Origin: Rhodospirillaceae bacterium
GTDB lineage: Bacteria > Pseudomonadota > Alphaproteobacteria > Rhodospirillales > Rhodospirillaceae
Assembly (NCBI GenBank): GCA_029245025.1
Contig: JAQWQC010000026.1
Coordinates: 1-64,000 of the forward strand
DNA: 64,000 nt
Direction of reading: 5' to 3'
The position numbers and the translations under genes were made by a program. Shown one piece after another: positions 47,312-57,413 of the stretch. Within the stretch, counting starts at the first letter, position 1. Each line of letters opens with the position of its first letter. Under the pieces are notes generated by a model. That model did not search any database, had not been told where the DNA came from, and saw only the letters and a list, made by a program, of their open reading frames with translations.

Positions 47312-47902
47312 TCAGGAGTGGTTTAGAAGCCGCGCAACATACCGCGCAAACATATCGATTTCTATATTCACGATATCGCCGGTCTTTAACGATCCAAAAC
47401 CGGTTACAGCGCATGTGTGTGGAATGATATTCACACCGAATTGATCCGCCCCAACCTCGTTGACGGTCAAAGATACGCCGTCAACGGAGACCGAACCCTT
47501 TTCAGCTAAGAATCTCGCAAATTCCGGCGGCACACAGAATAAGAAACGATAAGACTCTCCGTCCTGCGCGCGACTTATGACCTTTGCAGTACAGTCCACG
47601 TGTCCCGAGACCAAATGTCCACCCATCTCGTCGCCAAGTTTGAGAGACCGTTCAAGATTGATGATCCGTCCAATTTGCCAATTTCCTAAAGTGGTGCGCC
47701 TTAGTGTTTCTTTTGACACTTCAACAACAAAGGAATTCCCGGATAATTCCACAGCTGTTAAACAACATCCATTGCAGGCTATGGAAGCGCCCATAGCGAT
47801 AGTCGAAGTATCGTATTGGGTTTTAACTTCCATGCGAGACCCGCCATCTGCATCTTCGATAGCAGCTATTTCGCCTTGATCAGTAATGAGTCCCGTAAAC
47901 AT
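47312..47902 (-). CDS. ribE: Riboflavin synthase
   Basis: It dismutates two lumazine molecules to riboflavin. The 196-residue protein has two lumazine-binding repeats: MFTGLITDQGEIAAIED with NGCCLTAVEL, then GGHLVSGHVDCTAKV with SVDGVSLTVNEV. It follows ribD by 2 nt and precedes ribB by 7 nt in one operon. Confidence 0.95.
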   Translation of the reverse strand: MFTGLITDQGEIAAIEDADGGSRMEVKTQYDTSTIAMGASIACNGCCLTAVELSGNSFVVEVSKETLRRTTLGNWQIGRIINLERSLKLGDEMGGHLVSGHVDCTAKVISRAQDGESYRFLFCVPPEFARFLAEKGSVSVDGVSLTVNEVGADQFGVNIIPHTCAVTGFGSLKTGDIVNIEIDMFARYVARLLNHS

Positions 47903-47904
47903 AC

Positions 47905-49029
47905 CTAAACAGTGGGCTTACGGTCGAGAATATCAAGAGTATCTGGCCCAAAAACACGTGTTTCGACGCGATTGAAGCGCGGGGCGTCCGACAATTGGCC
48001 AAGGCTCAGGTCTGCGATCGATGACCGGCCGTCCCCTCCGACCACCATTGGCGCTCTCAAGGCATAGATACGGTCGACTAGCCCAGCCTGTAAAAAAGAA
48101 GACGCCACCATCCCGCCACCTTCAATGAGAATACGATTTAGGCCTTTGTTGGCCAGTAACTTAGCCGCATCTAGAGCGAAAGGTGCATTTGAAGACTCCC
48201 TTGAAGTGAGAACTTCAACGCCTAGCGCTTTAATCTGTTCCACTTTGGCGATATCAGCAGACTGTCCCGTCACTAAACATGTAGATGCAGTTTGCGCGCT
48301 TCTAACCAATTCTGCGCCGCTATCAATACGAAGCCTACGATCTAGCACCACGCGTATTGGTTGTAATGCACAATTATCCGCATACCCCGGTAACCTGCAC
48401 GTAAGTGACGGATTGTCCGCTTGAACCGTGCCCGATCCGACCAATACTGCGTCGTGGTTTGCCCGCAGCAAATGTCCATAGCGTCGAGCGCCTTCGCCAG
48501 TAATCCATTGGCTTGTGCCTGATGCCAGCGCTATGCGTCCGTCAAGGCTGCTCGCACTCTTTAGAGCAATGAATGGTAGGCCTGTTTCTGTGCGTTTGCG
48601 GTACCCAATCATGCTGGCTACCGCATCGTCTTCGAGCAAACCTATAAAAACCTCTATTCCCGCATCTTTAAGTGCAGCAACGCCGTTGCCACTAACGCGG
48701 TCATCAGGATCCAATGTTGCGATTACTGCACGTGCAATACCTGCGGTGATCAGCGCTTCTGTGCATGGCCCTGTCTGTCCTTCATGGCAGCAGGGCTCCA
48801 GGGTCACGTATGCAGTGGCTCCTCTCGCAAGAGCACCCGCCCGCATTAGGGCCTCGGTCTCCGCATGTGGTCGCCCACCTGGCTGAGTCCAGCCTCGGCC
48901 AACAATGACGTTCTCCTTGACGATGACACATCCAACGTTTGGATTTGGCGCTGTGTTGCCCAGCCCACGGGAAGCCAGCGCCAGGGCGTTTTTCATATAA
49001 CCCCGATCACCGGCTTCAGCTCCACTCAT
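47905..49029 (-). CDS. ribD: Bifunctional riboflavin biosynthesis deaminase/reductase
   Basis: A two-domain enzyme of 374 residues acting on the diamino pyrimidine. The N-terminal deaminase carries the zinc ligands HAETEAL and [14 protein letters not shown]. The C-terminal reductase contains [19 protein letters not shown], then [17 protein letters not shown] and [12 protein letters not shown]. The start overlaps the nrdR stop by 4 nt. No FMN riboswitch was visible upstream; nrdR abuts it directly. Confidence 0.95.
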   Translation of the reverse strand: MSGAEAGDRGYMKNALALASRGLGNTAPNPNVGCVIVKENVIVGRGWTQPGGRPHAETEALMRAGALARGATAYVTLEPCCHEGQTGPCTEALITAGIARAVIATLDPDDRVSGNGVAALKDAGIEVFIGLLEDDAVASMIGYRKRTETGLPFIALKSASSLDGRIALASGTSQWITGEGARRYGHLLRANHDAVLVGSGTVQADNPSLTCRLPGYADNCALQPIRVVLDRRLRIDSGAELVRSAQTASTCLVTGQSADIAKVEQIKALGVEVLTSRESSNAPFALDAAKLLANKGLNRILIEGGGMVASSFLQAGLVDRIYALRAPMVVGGDGRSSIADLSLGQLSDAPRFNRVETRVFGPDTLDILDRKPTV

Positions 49030-49493
49030 TCGTCGCGGTCCGCCTCATTAGAAATTGTTTCAACAAAACTCTCGAAGTCTTTGCTTTCACGGAAGTTTTT
49101 GTATACTGAGGCAAATCGGATGTAGGCGACTTTATCAAGACCTTCCAAGGCCTCCATCACCATTTCGCCTATCACGTCAGAGGGCAATTCACTCTCACCC
49201 ATACTTTCCAAACGGCGTTGTATACCGTTCACCACTCTCTCGATGCGGTCCTCTTCGACCGGCCGCTTGCGACAAGCTATATGCAGTGACCGGGAAAGCT
49301 TTTCACGGTCAAATGGCACCCGCTGGCCATCCTTTTTGGTAATCACTAGGTCACGAAGCTGAACGCGTTCAAAGGTCGTGAAACGCGCGCCACAACCCGG
49401 GCAGAATCGCCGGCGGCGAATGGCGGCGTTGTCTTCAGTTGGTCGTGAGTCTTTTACCTGGGTATCAAGACTACCACAGTACGGACAGCGCAT
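49026..49493 (-). CDS. nrdR: Transcriptional repressor NrdR
   Basis: A repressor of ribonucleotide reductase genes. The 155-residue protein has the N-terminal zinc ribbon [17 protein letters not shown] with FCPGC, then an ATP-cone domain ([20 protein letters not shown]). It lies 21 nt after glyA and overlaps ribD, the standard glyA-nrdR-ribD order. Confidence 0.96.
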   Translation of the reverse strand: MRCPYCGSLDTQVKDSRPTEDNAAIRRRRFCPGCGARFTTFERVQLRDLVITKKDGQRVPFDREKLSRSLHIACRKRPVEEDRIERVVNGIQRRLESMGESELPSDVIGEMVMEALEGLDKVAYIRFASVYKNFRESKDFESFVETISNEADRDE

Positions 49494-49514
49494 GGTTCCC
49501 CTCCCTTGAGCCGT

Positions 49515-50798
49515 TCACGAATAAATTGGAAACTTACGGCACAGCGCTTCCGCACGCTCCCGCACATCTGCCTCAACAGCAGTATTATCATCCGGGTTAG
49601 CAGCGAGACCGTCAAAAACCTCACAGATCAATTCACCCACATGCCGGAATTCTTCAGCACCGAACCCCCGCGTTGTGCCAGCCGGTGTCCCTAGCCGCAC
49701 ACCAGAAGTCACCATTGGCTTCTCCGGGTCAAATGGAATGCCATTCTTGTTACAAGTGATTCCTGCTCTTTCGAGCGCCTGTTCAACGGCGTTGCCCCTC
49801 AAGCCCTTAGGCCTGAGGTCCACCAGTATTAGGTGCGTATCGGTGCCGCCTGTCACAATGTCAACCCCGCCCTTTACCAAGGTCTCAGACAATACTTTTG
49901 CATTTTCGATCACTTGAGAGGCGTAGGCCTTAAATTCAGGTTTTAATGCTTCGCCAAAAGCGACAGCTTTGCCCGCAATCACGTGCATCAACGGGCCACC
50001 TTGTAAACCTGGGAATATTGCGGAATTGAGCTTCTTCACGAAATCATCGTTGTTTGACAAAATCATGCCGCCACGCGGGCCCCGCAAAGTCTTGTGAGTC
50101 GTAGTAGTAACTACGTCAGCGATGGGAAGCGGACTTGGATAGACTCCGGCTGCCACAAGACCCGCAAAATGGGCCATATCCACCATAAGATAAGCGCCCA
50201 CACTGTCTGCAATCGCACGGAATTTCTCGAAATCAATCACTCTTGGATAAGCAGAGCCACCTGCCACAATTAGCTTTGGCTTCTGTTCTTTGGCCAGGCT
50301 TTCAATCTCATCGAAGTCGATCAGGCTGTCCTGACGCCGCACGCCATATTGCACCGCATTGAACCATTTGCCCGAGATGTTAGGCGGCGCTCCATGGGTT
50401 AGATGCCCACCAGCGTCCAAAGACATACCCATAATCGTATCGCCAGGCTTGATTAACGCTAGGTACACAGCCTCATTGGCCTGGGCACCTGCGTGAGGCT
50501 GCACATTGGCATAAGAACAGTTGAACAGTTCCTTCGCCCGGTCCAAGGCAAGGTTTTCTGCGATATCGACGGCGTCACAGCCACCGTAATAGCGTTTACC
50601 AGGATAGCCTTCTGCGTATTTGTTTGTAAGGACGGTGCCGACCGCCTCAAGAACTGCCTTTGAAACTATGTTTTCCGAGGCGATCAGTTCGATCTGCGTT
50701 TGTTGGCGGGTAAGCTCTTCATCAATAGCGCCCATGACATCCGGATCGCTATCGTTGATGGTAGCCCCAAAAAAGGATGGCTGGACGGCATAGTTCAT
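49515..50798 (-). CDS. glyA: Serine hydroxymethyltransferase
   Basis: A PLP enzyme interconverting serine and glycine with one-carbon transfer to folate, 427 residues. The PLP-lysine motif is [16 protein letters not shown], and the N-terminal [17 protein letters not shown] and [17 protein letters not shown] motifs are canonical. The first 15 residues before the first conserved helix are a modest extension. It follows rpiB by 49 nt. Confidence 0.97.
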   Translation of the reverse strand: MNYAVQPSFFGATINDSDPDVMGAIDEELTRQQTQIELIASENIVSKAVLEAVGTVLTNKYAEGYPGKRYYGGCDAVDIAENLALDRAKELFNCSYANVQPHAGAQANEAVYLALIKPGDTIMGMSLDAGGHLTHGAPPNISGKWFNAVQYGVRRQDSLIDFDEIESLAKEQKPKLIVAGGSAYPRVIDFEKFRAIADSVGAYLMVDMAHFAGLVAAGVYPSPLPIADVVTTTTHKTLRGPRGGMILSNNDDFVKKLNSAIFPGLQGGPLMHVIAGKAVAFGEALKPEFKAYASQVIENAKVLSETLVKGGVDIVTGGTDTHLILVDLRPKGLRGNAVEQALERAGITCNKNGIPFDPEKPMVTSGVRLGTPAGTTRGFGAEEFRHVGELICEVFDGLAANPDDNTAVEADVRERAEALCRKFPIYS

Positions 50799-50847
50799 GG
50801 GAAAGAAACCCTTTCAAATAGTGTGAGCGAGACTCTTTGCATCCCAC

Positions 50848-51309
50848 TTAATTTCCGCTCAATTTGTCGACCCTACGGGCATGGCGACCGCCCTCAAACG
50901 GTGTCGCAAAAAAGGTTTTCAAACAGACCCGTGCCATGTCCTCTTCTGTAACTCGCGCCCCAACAGCCATCACATTGGCATCGTTGTGCGCTCTGGACAT
51001 TTTTGCGGTCTCTTTATTGTGGACCAGAGCTGCCCGCACTTTGGGTTCTCGGTTGGCCGCGATACTGATCCCGATACCTGTGCCACAAACCAGGACGCCT
51101 GCTTTTACATAGCCCGCAGCAACTTCTCGCGCCAAGCTCTGGCCAAAATCTGGGTAGTCCACAGATGTCTCATCTTTCGGACCCAAATCAACGACCCCAT
51201 ACCCCATAGCTTCAAGATCGCTCTTGAGGACGCTTTTTAAGGCAAAACCGGCGTGATCACTGGCGATGGCAACAGCTTCGCCCGCCGCTACAAATGAATT
51301 GTCTGACAT
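50848..51309 (-). CDS. rpiB: Ribose-5-phosphate isomerase B
   Basis: It interconverts ribose-5-phosphate and ribulose-5-phosphate. The 153-residue RpiB/LacA protein has ASDHAGFALK at the N-terminus, the active-site Cys in VCGTGIGISIAANR and HNDANVMAVGAR. rpiB upstream of glyA is a conserved alphaproteobacterial pair. Confidence 0.95.
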   Translation of the reverse strand: MSDNSFVAAGEAVAIASDHAGFALKSVLKSDLEAMGYGVVDLGPKDETSVDYPDFGQSLAREVAAGYVKAGVLVCGTGIGISIAANREPKVRAALVHNKETAKMSRAHNDANVMAVGARVTEEDMARVCLKTFFATPFEGGRHARRVDKLSGN

Positions 51310-51451
51310 CTTGGAAACGCCTGCTTTAGCCGCAGACTCCTTGCGCCCGCTGATGGACTATCGAATACCACATATGGACTCTGCTTGCCAATGGACCACA
51401 AGCCCTTTGGTCTACTTTCCTGGCAGAATAACTATAGATTTCAGTTCTCAA

Positions 51452-52690
51452 TTAAGGCCTAACAAGCGAATAGACGCTCTTAAGTCGTCGGAGTTGCCCC
51501 CTGAGAATCTCCTCAAAATCCAGAAAGGGAGTTTGTCCTGCGGCTTGCTCAGTTCTCATGAACAAATAGGCGGAGAGCCCAAAGAAAATTGCAAAGCTTC
51601 CCCACAAGAAAGGTCCGGCTGGCAATTGAGACACAGCAGCAACTTTTTGCCCGAACTCGATGGTCTTTTGATACGCCAGCATGCCTACTAGGCCTAAGAC
51701 CAAACCAATATATCTATTTGAGCGCGGTGATCCAATTGCGAGCGGTATCGCCAAGAATGGCATTATAATAATTGACAGCGCGTAAATAAGCCGTCCGTGT
51801 AATTCGGCAGCGAGAGATTGCTGCGGAATGGTATCCGCTAGAGTTAACACCAATGAAACAGGAGAGCTCAATTCAATATTGAATTTGCGAAGAACACCGC
51901 GGCCATAGGCGATGATCAATTCATGCAGGGTGAGTTCTAACTCGTCACTCCCACGTGCTGGGTATGGATTTGCACCCTTTAAATCCATTGGGACTTCCAG
52001 AACAGAAAAGTTTACCGCGGTCCTGTCGGTACCGTCGCCCGTCCATGACACCTGTTCGCCGTCGAATAACCGCATGCTGCGGCTTCCCAATTCACCAGTC
52101 TCAAATATCTCACCTCGTCTTGCCGTCACTGTTTCGACGTTGCCACTTTCATTCTCGCGGTAACCAAAAAACCCGTAAAACTCCATTCCGGCGCGAAGCG
52201 ACCTTTCAACACGCACCGTGTATCCGTCAGGTGTATCAATAAAGATACCCTCGCCTATCCCGGCCTCAATGATACCGTTTGTCACTTGATGATAAAGCGA
52301 GTGATACACAAACCTCCCCAAAGGTTCGACGTAACCGGTTAAACCCATCCCAAGGACTGTCACAACAACGGCAAGACTTTTGACATGCGTGGAAAGACGA
52401 CCGAGTCCGATACCGCCAGCATGAAGGGCATGCAATTCAGACTGCGTCGACAATCTACGGAACGTAATGAAGATCCCAAGGAATAAACCAAGAGGTAGGA
52501 CAAGGCGGATGTAATTAGGAAATAGGCTGGCTATCATCTGCACAACCACAAACGAAGAAACGCCTGAACCGACCGTTAGATTTAGTAATTGCAGCATTTT
52601 CTCGAGTAGAAGTACAACGACGCTGATGAACAGCGTCACTATCATAATCGGAACGATTTGCCGCAATATATAGAAATCTATACGACCCAT
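51452..52690 (-). CDS. lptF: LPS export permease, LptF/LptG family
   Basis: An inner-membrane subunit of the LptB2FG lipopolysaccharide extractor. The 412-residue protein begins with MGRIDFYILRQIVPIMIVTL, has three hydrophobic segments in the first 120 residues, a periplasmic beta-jellyroll of about 150 residues, and three more segments from about 290. The LSTQSELHALHAGG coupling segment is typical. LptF is preferred from the YILRQ start and overall pattern, but LptG cannot be fully ruled out. Its partner is not in the window, which is uncommon. No operon link with rpiB (142 nt gap). Confidence 0.82.
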   Translation of the reverse strand: MGRIDFYILRQIVPIMIVTLFISVVVLLLEKMLQLLNLTVGSGVSSFVVVQMIASLFPNYIRLVLPLGLFLGIFITFRRLSTQSELHALHAGGIGLGRLSTHVKSLAVVVTVLGMGLTGYVEPLGRFVYHSLYHQVTNGIIEAGIGEGIFIDTPDGYTVRVERSLRAGMEFYGFFGYRENESGNVETVTARRGEIFETGELGSRSMRLFDGEQVSWTGDGTDRTAVNFSVLEVPMDLKGANPYPARGSDELELTLHELIIAYGRGVLRKFNIELSSPVSLVLTLADTIPQQSLAAELHGRLIYALSIIIMPFLAIPLAIGSPRSNRYIGLVLGLVGMLAYQKTIEFGQKVAAVSQLPAGPFLWGSFAIFFGLSAYLFMRTEQAAGQTPFLDFEEILRGQLRRLKSVYSLVRP

Positions 52691-52943
52691 TACGTCATCC
52701 TAATCTAACGGCTGTCATGCGCTCGTAAAATATTTTTAATCTTACAAATTTACAAACCAGCCGTCAGGTAAAGCTAAAGTTGTCGGATTAAATAGGTTTC
52801 ATTGGTGCATGGAGACGCTCCGATAGATTGGAAACCTAAACACCGCACAACGGCTGAATCCCGTGATGCCCTAATGGTTCCGCGATGCAGCACTGGTTTA
52901 TTGACCATCAATGTGGGATATATAGGGGCATTAGGGAGACTAC

Positions 52944-54080
52944 ATGAATATCATTAAAGAGATAAGAAGCGACAATATTCGTGTCGCAGTTATCGGCATG
53001 GGTAATTGCGCGAGCTCGTTGATTCAGGGTATCCACTACTACGCTGGTAAGCCATTAGACGAATGTTCTGGCGTACTTCATGAGAAAATTGGCCCCTACG
53101 CTGTTTCCGACATAAATGTTGTTGCCGCTTTTGACATTGATGTCCGAAAGGTAGGGCAGGATGTCACAACAGCAATCTTTGCGCCACCCAACTGCACAAC
53201 CGTGTTTGCGCCGGATTTACCGGAAAGCGGAGTTAAGGTCAGCATGGGTCGGATCCTGGATGGTATCGCTGATCACATGGTTGATCATCAATCCGCCAGG
53301 ACTTTTGTCCCGGCAGATCGCCAAGAACCTACTGAAGATGATGTCGTTAGAATATTGAAGGAATCGCACACCCAAGTTTTGATAAACTATCTTCCCGTCG
53401 GATCACAAGAAGCGACCGAATTTTATGCTCAATGCGCTTTGAAAGCCGGAGTCGGCTTTGTGAATTGCATCCCCGTCTTCATCGCCAGCAATCCGGAATG
53501 GCGGGCAAAGTTTGAAGCCCGGAATCTTCCGATTATTGGCGATGATATCAAAGCCCAATTAGGCGCGACGATTGTGCACCGAGTCTTGACGAACCTCTTT
53601 AATAAAAGGGGTGCCAAACTGGACCGGACGTATCAAATCAATACTGGTGGCAATACTGATTTTCTGAACATGCTGAATAGGACTCGGCTAGCTTCTAAGA
53701 AAATTTCAAAAACAGAGTCTGTCCAATCCGTCGCCGGTGATCGTCTTGACGACGAAAATATACACATAGGTCCGAGCGACTATGTGCCATGGCAAAAGGA
53801 CAACAAGGTCTGCTTCTTGAGAGCCGAAGGACGGTTGTTCGGCGATGTTCCCATGAACTTGGAGCTTCGACTTTCCGTAGAGGACTCACCGAATTCTGCC
53901 GGCGTGGCCATTGATATGATCCGGTGTTGCCAACTCGCGTTGGATTGCGGTGTTGGCGGATTACTGGAAGGTCCCTCAGCATTCTTTTGTAAACACCCTC
54001 CTATACAACATGAAGATGAGATCGCTTCTGACATGACCGAGACGTTCATCTCAGACATGAAGTTCCAAGGCGTAGCCTAA
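52944..54080 (+). CDS. ino1: myo-Inositol-3-phosphate synthase
   Basis: It converts glucose-6-phosphate to inositol-3-phosphate using bound NAD. The 378-residue length and VAVIGMGNCASSLIQGIHYY start fit the short bacterial/archaeal MIPS form. Later landmarks are INYLPVGSQEATEFYA, NCIPVFIASNPEW, IGDDIKAQLGATIVHR and YQINTGGNTDFLNM. GGGAG lies 7 nt before the ATG. The stop overlaps the next start by one base. It is the first gene of an inositol cluster. The 253-nt gap upstream should carry the promoter; no strong hexamer pair was clear. Confidence 0.95.
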   Translation: MNIIKEIRSDNIRVAVIGMGNCASSLIQGIHYYAGKPLDECSGVLHEKIGPYAVSDINVVAAFDIDVRKVGQDVTTAIFAPPNCTTVFAPDLPESGVKVSMGRILDGIADHMVDHQSARTFVPADRQEPTEDDVVRILKESHTQVLINYLPVGSQEATEFYAQCALKAGVGFVNCIPVFIASNPEWRAKFEARNLPIIGDDIKAQLGATIVHRVLTNLFNKRGAKLDRTYQINTGGNTDFLNMLNRTRLASKKISKTESVQSVAGDRLDDENIHIGPSDYVPWQKDNKVCFLRAEGRLFGDVPMNLELRLSVEDSPNSAGVAIDMIRCCQLALDCGVGGLLEGPSAFFCKHPPIQHEDEIASDMTETFISDMKFQGVA

Positions 54081-54808
54081 TGAAAGCGGTTATTCTGGCC
54101 GCTGGCCAGGGCACCCGGATAAGGGCTGTCGGTCCGAGCAAACCGATAGTTTCAGTTCAAGGCACGGCTCTAATTGAGCGCGTCATTAGAAGTGCCCTAA
54201 GTGGGGGCGTTACAGAGTTCGTAATCGTAACCGGCTACAACGGCTCCGTCATTCAGGAATACGTAAACAATCTGGCAAATATTCTGCCTTGCTCTATTAC
54301 CTGTGCAGATAACCCAAATTGGCATTTGGGTAACGGCCAGTCCGTTCTCGCCGCAAAGCCTCATACTGATGGGCCGTTTCATATTTTGATGGCCGACCAT
54401 ATTTTTGACCCACAAATTCTAAATATCGTTCGACAAGAGCCACTCCTTAATGATGGCGCCCGCCTTGCTGTTGACTATCGGCTGCAAAATCCAAATGTCG
54501 ATATCGATGACGTGACAAAAGTCCTCTCAAAAGAAGACAAGATCGTCGCTATTGGCAAACAAATCACGCGCTTTAATGCGTTCGATACGGGTGTATTCTG
54601 GTGCACACCAGGACTATTTTCTGCATTAGAAGAAAGCATAATAAGTAATGATGACGACTCTCTATCGGGTGGAATTCGCACCCTTGCTGCAGAAGGCAAA
54701 ATGACTTGCTGTGATATCGGCGATCGCGCATGGATTGATATCGACACTCCCGCCCTCCTTAGCGTTGCGAACGAGTGGATGATCGATCGCAAAAAATTCT
54801 CTGTCTAA
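54080..54808 (+). CDS. Inositol-phosphate cytidylyltransferase-like nucleotidyltransferase
   Basis: A 242-residue sugar-phosphate nucleotidyltransferase fold protein. KAVILAAGQGTRIRAVGPSK is the nucleotide-binding start, LMADHIFDP the metal-binding Asp loop, and WHLGNGQSVLAA a family segment seen in inositol-1-phosphate cytidylyltransferases (IPCT) of the di-inositol-phosphate pathway. Next to ino1 and a CDP-alcohol transferase, activation of inositol phosphate to CDP-inositol is the simplest reading, though other polyol phosphates remain possible. It is translationally coupled to ino1 and 10 nt ahead of the next gene. Confidence 0.83.
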   Translation: MKAVILAAGQGTRIRAVGPSKPIVSVQGTALIERVIRSALSGGVTEFVIVTGYNGSVIQEYVNNLANILPCSITCADNPNWHLGNGQSVLAAKPHTDGPFHILMADHIFDPQILNIVRQEPLLNDGARLAVDYRLQNPNVDIDDVTKVLSKEDKIVAIGKQITRFNAFDTGVFWCTPGLFSALEESIISNDDDSLSGGIRTLAAEGKMTCCDIGDRAWIDIDTPALLSVANEWMIDRKKFSV

Positions 54809-54818
54809 GGAAAAACGA

Positions 54819-55742
54819 ATGTCTCCGTCGGGAACGCCTGCGCCGCATTCAAATATAGATCTCAATAACGATGAAAATTCTGCTCAAAATTCTGTTCTGA
54901 GAAACCAAGATATAGAAGAGGCAACAAATCGTCTCTTCATTCACAGAATAAGTATGGCGCTGATTCCTATATTTGTCAGAGTGCGAGCAACACCGAATTT
55001 TGTCTCCTGCCTAGGAGGCTTGTCCGGGCTAGTCGCGGCATGGTTTTATTTTCACTACCAAAGCAATACCGCCTGTTTTCTAGGCCTTTTGTTCATGATC
55101 GTTTGGCACATATTTGACGGCGCGGATGGTCAATTGGCTCGGCAGACGGGGCAAACCTCTCCCTTAGGGTTTGTTATCGACGGCGTCTGTGACTATGCGA
55201 CTTTTATATTTGTCTATGTCGCGCTGGCTCTTGCCCTTAGTGATATCCAAGGGAGTGGTGTTTGGTTCATTGTTGTTACAGCCGGTATATTTCATGCGAT
55301 TCAAGCAGCTGCTTTCGAAATGAACCGCGAATTTTATATACGCTGGACTGGTAATGAGTTCTCCGAACTTTCGTTACAGCAAACACCTGAGTTATCTGCA
55401 TCTGAAACTGCCAACGTAATCACTAAGAGATACAAGTCCATCCAAGAATACTTCCGGCCAATTTCCAGTGAAATCGAAGACCACTTGCTTAACAGTGATA
55501 TCTCAGCGGCTGGTCAAGCTCTCTTAAGAGATAGCTACCAGACACATTTCAGAACTCAAGTCATCGCATGGTCAATTCTTAGCGCGAACAATCGAACTAT
55601 CGCAATTTTTGTATTCTGCGTTATCGGGCAGCCGCTCTGGTACTTCATATATGAAATAACTTTTTTGACTTTAGTGCTCTGGATGCTTACCGGATTAAAC
55701 GGGAGGGCCCAAACAGCCTTTGCGCATGAGTTAGGCCTCTAA
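54819..55742 (+). CDS. CDP-alcohol phosphatidyltransferase family protein
   Basis: A 307-residue integral membrane enzyme with about six hydrophobic segments. The complete active-site signature is visible: D-G-A-D-G-x2-A-R-x8-G-x3-D-x3-D, within FDGADGQLARQTGQTSPLG and VIDGVCD. A hydrophilic N-terminal region of about 45 residues precedes it, and a charged segment of about 80 residues lies between the catalytic part and the last segments. With ino1 and the IPCT-like gene upstream, it would join CDP-inositol to an acceptor, or CDP-diacylglycerol to inositol phosphate. Sequence alone does not choose between them. Confidence 0.85.
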   Translation: MSPSGTPAPHSNIDLNNDENSAQNSVLRNQDIEEATNRLFIHRISMALIPIFVRVRATPNFVSCLGGLSGLVAAWFYFHYQSNTACFLGLLFMIVWHIFDGADGQLARQTGQTSPLGFVIDGVCDYATFIFVYVALALALSDIQGSGVWFIVVTAGIFHAIQAAAFEMNREFYIRWTGNEFSELSLQQTPELSASETANVITKRYKSIQEYFRPISSEIEDHLLNSDISAAGQALLRDSYQTHFRTQVIAWSILSANNRTIAIFVFCVIGQPLWYFIYEITFLTLVLWMLTGLNGRAQTAFAHELGL

Positions 55743-55752
55743 GGCTGAGTCC

Positions 55753-57090
55753 GTGACTTATCCGCCACCTCCAGAGCAGAGCGCTGCTGATCAAATCGAC
55801 CAGGATAAGCGTGATATTAAACGCGGTTCTACCCTCAGTATTCTAGGATTTCTAGCACGCCTATGCGCTCGTATTCCATTCCTATTTATTGCAGGCCGCC
55901 TTTACGGTCCCACATCCTATGGCGAATACGTTCTTCTGACTGCCATTGTTGAAACTACCGCGCTGCTATCAACATTCGGTTTAAAGCGAACAATTTTCTG
56001 GTTCACCCAAGAAGACGGCGACAACCAGAATCATACCGCCGCCATCAGGCATGCTCTTATACTTGGCCTCATTTTGTCGCTGGCTTTGGTCGCGACAATA
56101 CAAATATTTGCGGCAACAATACTTCAGTTCTTTTCAGCTCCTGAGATACGCTCAAACTTAATCATTTTATCTTGTGCGATACCTTTCATCTCACTGACTG
56201 ACATCTTTTTGTCATCCACGCTATCTCGCAGAATCATAAGATACGAAATCGTCGTCAGAAGTTTCGTTGAACCCATAGCGCTGACAGTCTTCAGTTTAGC
56301 TCTATATTCACTGGGCATGGGTAGTACTGGCTTGGTAACAGCCTTTCTCGGCGCTTTCATTAGTGCAGCTATCGTTTCTGCCTACGCGTGCAGCCGAATG
56401 TTTGGTCTGCGTGAGATCTTAATAGGTCCGATCGAGCTCGGTACACTGCGCAACATAGCTAAGAAGTCACTATCGACATGCCTTCATGACCTCGCACGTG
56501 TATTGCTTACCCGCCTCGACACCTTCGCCGTCGGTTATTTCTTCTCGACATCTGCGGTCGGTCTATACGGAATGGCGCAACAATTTTTGACGATCGTTGA
56601 GAAAGTAGCCGCGAGCTTTTACCCAATGCTGATGCCGATCGTATCGTCCGCAGTGAGTCAATTGGATAGGCCCCGCCTCTCTAACCAAATTCGATCAGCA
56701 GCAGCTCGCCTCGTCTGCCTTCAATTACCAGTAGTTCTAATATTTTACGTCTTGGGCGAGCATCTACTTGGCCTCATCGGATCAGAATTCTCTGCCGCTT
56801 GGCTTGTCCTTATAATTTTGTCAATCGGGTGTTGGGTCAATTCCACAATACAATTGGTTGAGATTCCTCTGACCTATATGCGCCCATCAATAAACGTATT
56901 AGGTAGCCTTTTTGCCATCACGACATATTTGATTTTCGTAACTAGAATGCAGGAGCGCTTTGAATTAGAAGGTATTGCCCTTACATCAGTTGTAGCCACG
57001 CTATTGGCAAACACATTGCTACTCTTTGTCTATGTACGCACGCCGCTGGCCAAGGCTATAAAACCAAAGCATGATAGAGCTGTACCTTAG
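55753..57090 (+). CDS. Oligosaccharide/lipid flippase, MOP superfamily
   Basis: A 445-residue protein with 12-14 predicted transmembrane segments, similar to Wzx-type polysaccharide flippases. It starts at GTG 55753 with AAGG 8 nt upstream, only 10 nt after the previous stop, so it belongs to the inositol cluster. The soluble N-terminal 28 residues are Gln/Asp-rich. Given its place, it may move an inositol-based lipid or glycolipid across the inner membrane; this is inferred from position only. It ends the tight run; a 323-nt gap follows. Confidence 0.82.
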   Translation: MTYPPPPEQSAADQIDQDKRDIKRGSTLSILGFLARLCARIPFLFIAGRLYGPTSYGEYVLLTAIVETTALLSTFGLKRTIFWFTQEDGDNQNHTAAIRHALILGLILSLALVATIQIFAATILQFFSAPEIRSNLIILSCAIPFISLTDIFLSSTLSRRIIRYEIVVRSFVEPIALTVFSLALYSLGMGSTGLVTAFLGAFISAAIVSAYACSRMFGLREILIGPIELGTLRNIAKKSLSTCLHDLARVLLTRLDTFAVGYFFSTSAVGLYGMAQQFLTIVEKVAASFYPMLMPIVSSAVSQLDRPRLSNQIRSAAARLVCLQLPVVLIFYVLGEHLLGLIGSEFSAAWLVLIILSIGCWVNSTIQLVEIPLTYMRPSINVLGSLFAITTYLIFVTRMQERFELEGIALTSVVATLLANTLLLFVYVRTPLAKAIKPKHDRAVP

Positions 57091-57294
57091 ACCCCCTCTC
57101 TGCTTGATTCTTGGCCATAGCATACTTCAGTTGACGGACTACATTGATCTTGAAGGGGTACGGACTCATGTTTGGAGATCCGGTAACAACAACCTCAGTA
57201 TTTGTGAGTGGGTAACTAACAGATACCCGATTAAAGTTTCCGACTTGATGCATTACACACAGGTCTTCATTCTGACAAACTTTACTAGACTCTA

Positions 57295-57324
57295 TTGGTG
57301 TTGAGGGGTGGCTCGACTTATAAT
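57295..57324 (+). promoter_or_regulatory. Promoter candidate for the penicillin-acylase gene
   Basis: TTGGTG (57295-57300) and TATAAT (57319-57324) are separated by 18 nt and lie 90 nt before the ATG at 57414. The rest of the 57091-57413 gap shows no gene; a 77-codon frame overlapping the flippase end looks like chance. Confidence 0.45.
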
Positions 57325-57413
57325 CTTTAAAATTCGCTGTGCTAAAAACTTTCGAGTATCGAAATTCAATACTTCAAAAGATAACTCTCCCGCCATCAAC
57401 CGCAATAAAAACT

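Noticed and set aside
57071-57304. 77-codon plus-strand frame overlapping the flippase end
   Set aside because: No ribosome-binding site and an unconvincing Leu/His-rich composition; it overlaps the upstream gene in another frame.
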